Part shown: in pieces, positions 60,712-64,000 of the stretch | Position numbering within the stretch: position 1 is the first letter of the stretch | How the letters are laid out: every line of letters begins with the position of its first letter | NCBI GenBank assembly: GCA_944385445.1 | Contig: CALWXF010000010.1 | Location: 1-64,000 of the forward strand | Source: an uncultured Oscillospiraceae bacterium | GTDB taxonomy: Bacteria > Bacillota > Clostridia > Oscillospirales > Oscillospiraceae | Direction of reading: 5' to 3' | DNA: 64,000 bases | Position numbers and translations under genes: made by a program | The notes under the pieces: model-generated | Told to the model about the DNA's origin: nothing | What the model saw: the letters and a program-made list of their open reading frames with translations, nothing else | Databases searched by the model: none

Positions 60712-61098
60712 TTAGACCCGTCGGTACCCTAGTATATATCCTGCAAAGTAGGTCACCCAGGCCACAAAGCAGCCCATCACCGGGGCAATGCACCAGTAGC
60801 CAAAGAGGACCAGGCCCAAGAGGGTCCATTGGGTGAGGCAGAGCCACACCAGACCCACCCCAGCCAGAATGCCCAGGGGGAGGAAGATAGACACCGGGGT
60901 GGAGCGGGTGCGGCACAGCACCAGCTGCAGCAAGAACATGGGAATGAAGTGGAAATAGATGAGAAGGCCCTGGTGCCAGATGGAGATATTAATGGGCAAG
61001 TCCCAAAAGGCGGCGACATAGATGGCGACGTAGATTGCCGCTGTCACCCAGCACAGCCGGGACAATATGCGGTTGGTGTTGGGATTCCAGGTTTTCAT
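60712..61098 (-). CDS. Small four-helix membrane protein, function unknown
   Basis: A 128-residue hydrophobic protein with about four helices (ILSRLCWVTAAIYVAIYVAAF, LLIYFHFIPMFLLQLVLC, PLGILAGVGLVWLCL, VMGCFVAWVTYFAGYIL). I do not recognise the family. The ATG at 61098 has AAAGGGGG upstream. Convergent with the peptide operon. Confidence 0.6.
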   Translation of the reverse strand: MKTWNPNTNRILSRLCWVTAAIYVAIYVAAFWDLPINISIWHQGLLIYFHFIPMFLLQLVLCRTRSTPVSIFLPLGILAGVGLVWLCLTQWTLLGLVLFGYWCIAPVMGCFVAWVTYFAGYILGYRRV

Positions 61099-61197
61099 GA
61101 CGATGCCCCCTTTCCTTGGTATTTCTAGCATACCAGAGGGAAAGGGGGCTGTATAGAGCTATGGGATAGGTGGACGGGTGGACGGGATAGGTGGTCT

Positions 61198-62850
61198 TTA
61201 GCGGGTCTCTTTCAGCAGCAACACCGACTCATAGGGCCGCAGCTGCCACTCTCCCTGAGGCTCACTGTCCGGGTAGTTGGACAGCAGCACCCGGTAGCCA
61301 TCCAGCTCCACAGGAGCCTTCCACACGCATTCCTTGCGGTAGAAGTTGCTCACGCAGATCAGCTCCTGGCCCGCAAACTTGCGCTGATAGGCCAGCACGG
61401 CGGGGTGGTCGGGGGTGAGGGGAGTGAAGTCCCCCTGAGCGAACACGTCGTACTCGTGGCGCAGGCGGATGAGGGCCTGATAGTGGGCGAAGATGGAGTC
61501 TTTGTCCTCCACCTGGGCCTGGGCGTTGATGACGGCGGTGTTGGGGTTGACGGAAATCCAGGGCTCCCCGGTGGAAAAGCCGCCCTGGGCGGTGGCGTCC
61601 CACTGCATGGGGGTGCGGCTGTTGTCCCGGGAGTGCACCTTGAGGATGTTGTACACGCTCTCCTCGCTCATACCTTTATCTCGGAGGATTTGATAGTGGT
61701 TGAGGCTCTCCACGTCCCGGTACTGGTCCAGGCTGGTGAAGTTGGCGTTGGTCATGCCCAGCTCCTCCCCCTGGTAGACGTAGGGGGTACCCCGCATGGC
61801 GTGGACGATGTTGGCCAGCATCTTGGCAGACTCCTTCCAGGACTCCCCCTCGTCGCCGAACCGGGACACCACCCGGGGCTGGTCGTGGTTGCACCAGAAC
61901 ACGGCGTTCCAGGCGTTGTGGGCGGCCATGCCCTCCTGCCAGGAGAAGAGAATGTCCTTGAGCTTGCCGAAGTCGGTGGGCACCAGTACCCACTTGTCGT
62001 TGCCCATGAAGTCCACCTTCAGGTGGTGGAAGGAGAAGACCATGGACAGCTCGCCGCAGTCTGCCCCGGCATAGCGGAAGCAGTTCTCCATGGAGGTGGA
62101 GGACATCTCGCCCACGGTGATGATCTCCGGGTCCTGGCCGAAGCTCTCTTGGTTCAGCTCGTGCAGAAACTCGTGGATGCGGGGGCCGTCGGTGTAGAAG
62201 CGGCGGCCATCCCCCTGGAAGTCGTCGGTGTACTCTCCCTTGCTGATGAGGTTCACCACGTCGAAGCGGAAGCCCTTCACCCCCTTGCCCATCCAGAAAC
62301 GGACGATGTCCTGGACTTCTTTCCGCACGGCAGGGTTCTCCCAGTTCAAATCAGCCTGGGTCTTGTCAAAGAGGTGGAGGTAGTATTTGCCCAGCTGAGG
62401 TACATACTCCCAGGCGTTGCCGCCGAACTTGCTCTCCCAGTTGGTGGGCGGGGTGCCGTCGGGCTTGCCGGGGCGGAAAATGTAGTAGTCCTGATACACC
62501 GGGTCCCCGGCCAAAGCCTTTTGGAACCACTGGTGGTAGGTGGAGGTGTGGTTAAACACCATGTCCAGCATGATGCGGATGTTGTGGGCCTCCGCCTGGG
62601 CTACCAACTCCTCGAAGTCAGCCATGGTGCCATACCGAGGGTCAATGGCCCGGTAGTCTGCCACGTCGTAGCCGTTGTCGTTCTGGGGGGAGACGAAGAA
62701 GGGGGTGAGCCAGATGTAATCCACACCCAGCTTCTCCAGGTAGTCCAGCTTGGCGGTGACGCCCTTTAGGTCCCCCAGACCGTCCCCATTGGTGTCCAGG
62801 AAGGACTTGGGGTAGATTTGGTATACCACACTGTTGCGAAAGTCTTTCAT
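61198..62850 (-). CDS. treC: Trehalose-6-phosphate hydrolase
   Basis: A 550-residue GH13 enzyme splitting trehalose-6-phosphate into glucose and glucose-6-phosphate. Motifs in order: DMVFNHTS near 96-103, nucleophile Asp197 in GFRFDVVN, acid/base Glu248 in ITVGEMSS, and NHDQPRVVSRFGDEG for the third carboxylate. Oligo-1,6-glucosidases are similar; the adjoining trehalose-type PTS gene decides for TreC. The ATG at 62850 has GAGGA 8 bases upstream and lies 10 bases after the PTS stop. The longer upstream frame inside the PTS gene is spurious. Confidence 0.93.
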   Translation of the reverse strand: MKDFRNSVVYQIYPKSFLDTNGDGLGDLKGVTAKLDYLEKLGVDYIWLTPFFVSPQNDNGYDVADYRAIDPRYGTMADFEELVAQAEAHNIRIMLDMVFNHTSTYHQWFQKALAGDPVYQDYYIFRPGKPDGTPPTNWESKFGGNAWEYVPQLGKYYLHLFDKTQADLNWENPAVRKEVQDIVRFWMGKGVKGFRFDVVNLISKGEYTDDFQGDGRRFYTDGPRIHEFLHELNQESFGQDPEIITVGEMSSTSMENCFRYAGADCGELSMVFSFHHLKVDFMGNDKWVLVPTDFGKLKDILFSWQEGMAAHNAWNAVFWCNHDQPRVVSRFGDEGESWKESAKMLANIVHAMRGTPYVYQGEELGMTNANFTSLDQYRDVESLNHYQILRDKGMSEESVYNILKVHSRDNSRTPMQWDATAQGGFSTGEPWISVNPNTAVINAQAQVEDKDSIFAHYQALIRLRHEYDVFAQGDFTPLTPDHPAVLAYQRKFAGQELICVSNFYRKECVWKAPVELDGYRVLLSNYPDSEPQGEWQLRPYESVLLLKETR

Positions 62851-62860
62851 AGTAGATTCC

Positions 62861-64000
62861 TCATTCCATGGTGATGATGGCGGTCTGGCCGACCTGGGCG
62901 TCCAGTCCGGTGTGGAAGTTGAAGTGAGCAGAGCCGGGCTCGGTAATGACAAAGGCGGTGGTGGTGGGGTGTCCGGCGGCACGGATCTTCTCGGGGTCAA
63001 AGGTGATGAGCTTGTCTCCAACGTGCACCCGGTCCCCTTCTTTCACGTGAAGCTGGAAGCCGTCGCCGCCCATGGTGACGGTGTCCATGCCCACATGGAT
63101 GAGCAGTTCCACGCCGTTGTCCAAGAGAAGTCCACAGGCGTGCTTGCTGTCCTCGATGACGGTGGACACGGTGGCGTCGGCGGGGGCGACTACCACGTTT
63201 CCGGTGGGCTCAATGCCCACGCCCTGGCCCAGAACACCCTGGGAGAACACCTGGTCGGGAATCTGCTCCATGGGGATGACGTGGCCGGACAGGGGAGCCT
63301 TCAGCTCGTGGCAGGCCTCAGCGGCCACTTCCTGGGCGGGAGCGGGGACGGCGGCCTGGTCGGAGCCCAGGGCGGCGGAGTCCAACTTGCGCTTGCCCAC
63401 GATCAGGGTGAGCACGAAGGGTACCACAATGGCCACAGCCATGGCCAGCAGGAAGGTGAGGTAGAACTGGGGCTTGATGGACAGAATGCCGGGCAGGCCG
63501 CCCACGCCGATGGAGTAGGCCTCAGAGCCGGTGACAATGGAGATGACGGCGGCCAGGCCCGAGCCGATCATGCCGCACACCAGGGGGAAGCCGTACTTCA
63601 TGTTCACGCCGAACAGGGCGGGCTCGGTGACGCCCAGGTAGCAGGAGATGCAGGCGGGGATGTTCACCTGCTGGGCCCGCTCATTCTTCTTTTGCAGCAC
63701 AGCCATACCCAGCACCGCAGAGCCCTGGGCGATGTTGGACAGGGCGATCATGGGCCACAGGATGGTGCCGCCATACAGGTTCACCAGTTGGGTGTCGATG
63801 GCGTTGGTCATGTGGTGCAGGCCGGTCATGACGATGGGGGCATAGAACAGGCCGAACACGGCGGCAAACAGCCAGCGGACAGAAGAGGTGAGGCCGGCGT
63901 ACACCACAGAGGCGATGGCATCGCCAATGGCCCAGCCGATGGGGCCTACAATGGTGTGGGCGATGATGACCGCAGGCACCAGGGAGAAGAAGGGCACCAC
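62861..64000 (-). CDS. treP: Trehalose-type PTS transporter, EIIC plus EIIA part (5' end outside window)
   Basis: The 379 residues seen are the C-terminal part of a PTS permease. The remainder of EIIC runs to about residue 205 (SNIAQGSAVLGMAVL, GVTEPALFGVNMKYGFP, typical of the glucose-sucrose family). A linker and a fused Crr-type EIIA domain follow, with phosphorylated His in ELLIHVGMDTV. EIIB and the first EIIC helices would lie beyond 64000. Cotranscribed with treC. Confidence 0.9.
   Translation of the reverse strand: MVPFFSLVPAVIIAHTIVGPIGWAIGDAIASVVYAGLTSSVRWLFAAVFGLFYAPIVMTGLHHMTNAIDTQLVNLYGGTILWPMIALSNIAQGSAVLGMAVLQKKNERAQQVNIPACISCYLGVTEPALFGVNMKYGFPLVCGMIGSGLAAVISIVTGSEAYSIGVGGLPGILSIKPQFYLTFLLAMAVAIVVPFVLTLIVGKRKLDSAALGSDQAAVPAPAQEVAAEACHELKAPLSGHVIPMEQIPDQVFSQGVLGQGVGIEPTGNVVVAPADATVSTVIEDSKHACGLLLDNGVELLIHVGMDTVTMGGDGFQLHVKEGDRVHVGDKLITFDPEKIRAAGHPTTTAFVITEPGSAHFNFHTGLDAQVGQTAIITME

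Noticed and set aside
62848..63021. 57-residue N-terminal extension of TreC
   Set aside because: It lies within the PTS gene in another frame and is proline/serine-rich; the ATG at 62850 has a ribosome site and the conserved N-terminus.

Overview
The window looks like chromosome of a GC-rich, anaerobic gut Clostridia (Oscillospiraceae type, e.g. the Flavonifractor/Lawsonibacter group). This is inferred from SigA-type promoters, strong GGAGG ribosome sites, a reverse rubrerythrin under a Fur-family regulator, L33 with zinc cysteines, the L10 leader, a K+-dependent type membrane pyrophosphatase, and several dispersed intergenic repeat families. Most genes are GC-rich. Exceptions are AT-rich islands at about 1.7-2.9 kb and 41.7-42.3 kb.

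Layout. 0-1.4 kb: Fur/PerR-like regulator and reverse rubrerythrin, followed by a decayed second rubrerythrin 3' end. 1.46-2.9 kb: AT-rich island with a divergent XRE regulator and SLOG protein sharing two matching 16-bp operators, then non-coding DNA. 2.97-13.2 kb: an alpha-galactoside (raffinose-type) operon: lipoprotein binding protein, two permeases, GH36 alpha-galactosidase, AraC regulator, YesL-like membrane protein, an amylosucrase-type GH13 enzyme and an MsmK-type ATPase. Imported galactosides would be split to galactose and sucrose, and the GH13 enzyme would act on the sucrose. 13.3-15.7 kb: a cytosolic ParB-like/BMP fusion translationally coupled to a phosphoesterase. 15.8-17 kb: a single gene of integrative-element type, tRNA-like scraps and a complete tRNA-Arg(CCG). 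17.2-20.8 kb: VCBS-repeat lipoprotein with a two-component system. 20.9-26.4 kb: housekeeping run yqhQ-prmC-recA-recX-rimO-pgsA.

26.4-35.9 kb: first copy of a repeat family, galM and mntP behind a Mn riboswitch, an FtsX-type ABC pair with a palindromic operator, a GNAT enzyme, an ATP-grasp enzyme, and bioY with a BirA-like operator on its -10. 36-44.5 kb: an aconitase-family hydratase, an ECF sigma/anti-sigma pair, two small exported proteins, the pyrophosphatase hppA, and a striking in-frame chimera of the hydratase N-terminus with the hppA C-terminus, which is what the junction of a tandem duplication would look like. 44.6-48.7 kb: trkH-trkA-malY. 48.8-52.4 kb: the ribosomal/transcription cluster rpmG-secE-nusG-rplK-rplA-(L10 leader)-rplJ-rplL. 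52.7-55.6 kb: ruvX, a repeat-built intergenic region, a small membrane peptide, and a GntR/YtrA regulator with a DUF5808 membrane protein whose promoter lies in a 49-bp perfect palindrome. 55.8-60.7 kb: a Dpp/Opp-type ABC operon. 60.7-64 kb: a small membrane protein, treC, and the 3' part of a trehalose PTS transporter cut by the window end.

The most unusual items are the hydratase/hppA chimera, the ParB-BMP plus phosphoesterase pair, the XRE/SLOG operator module, the GntR palindrome, and the repeat families (a 264-bp structured repeat in three copies, a MITE, and a stop-codon-associated repeat). Functions are inferred from sequence motifs read by eye. No database search was run.
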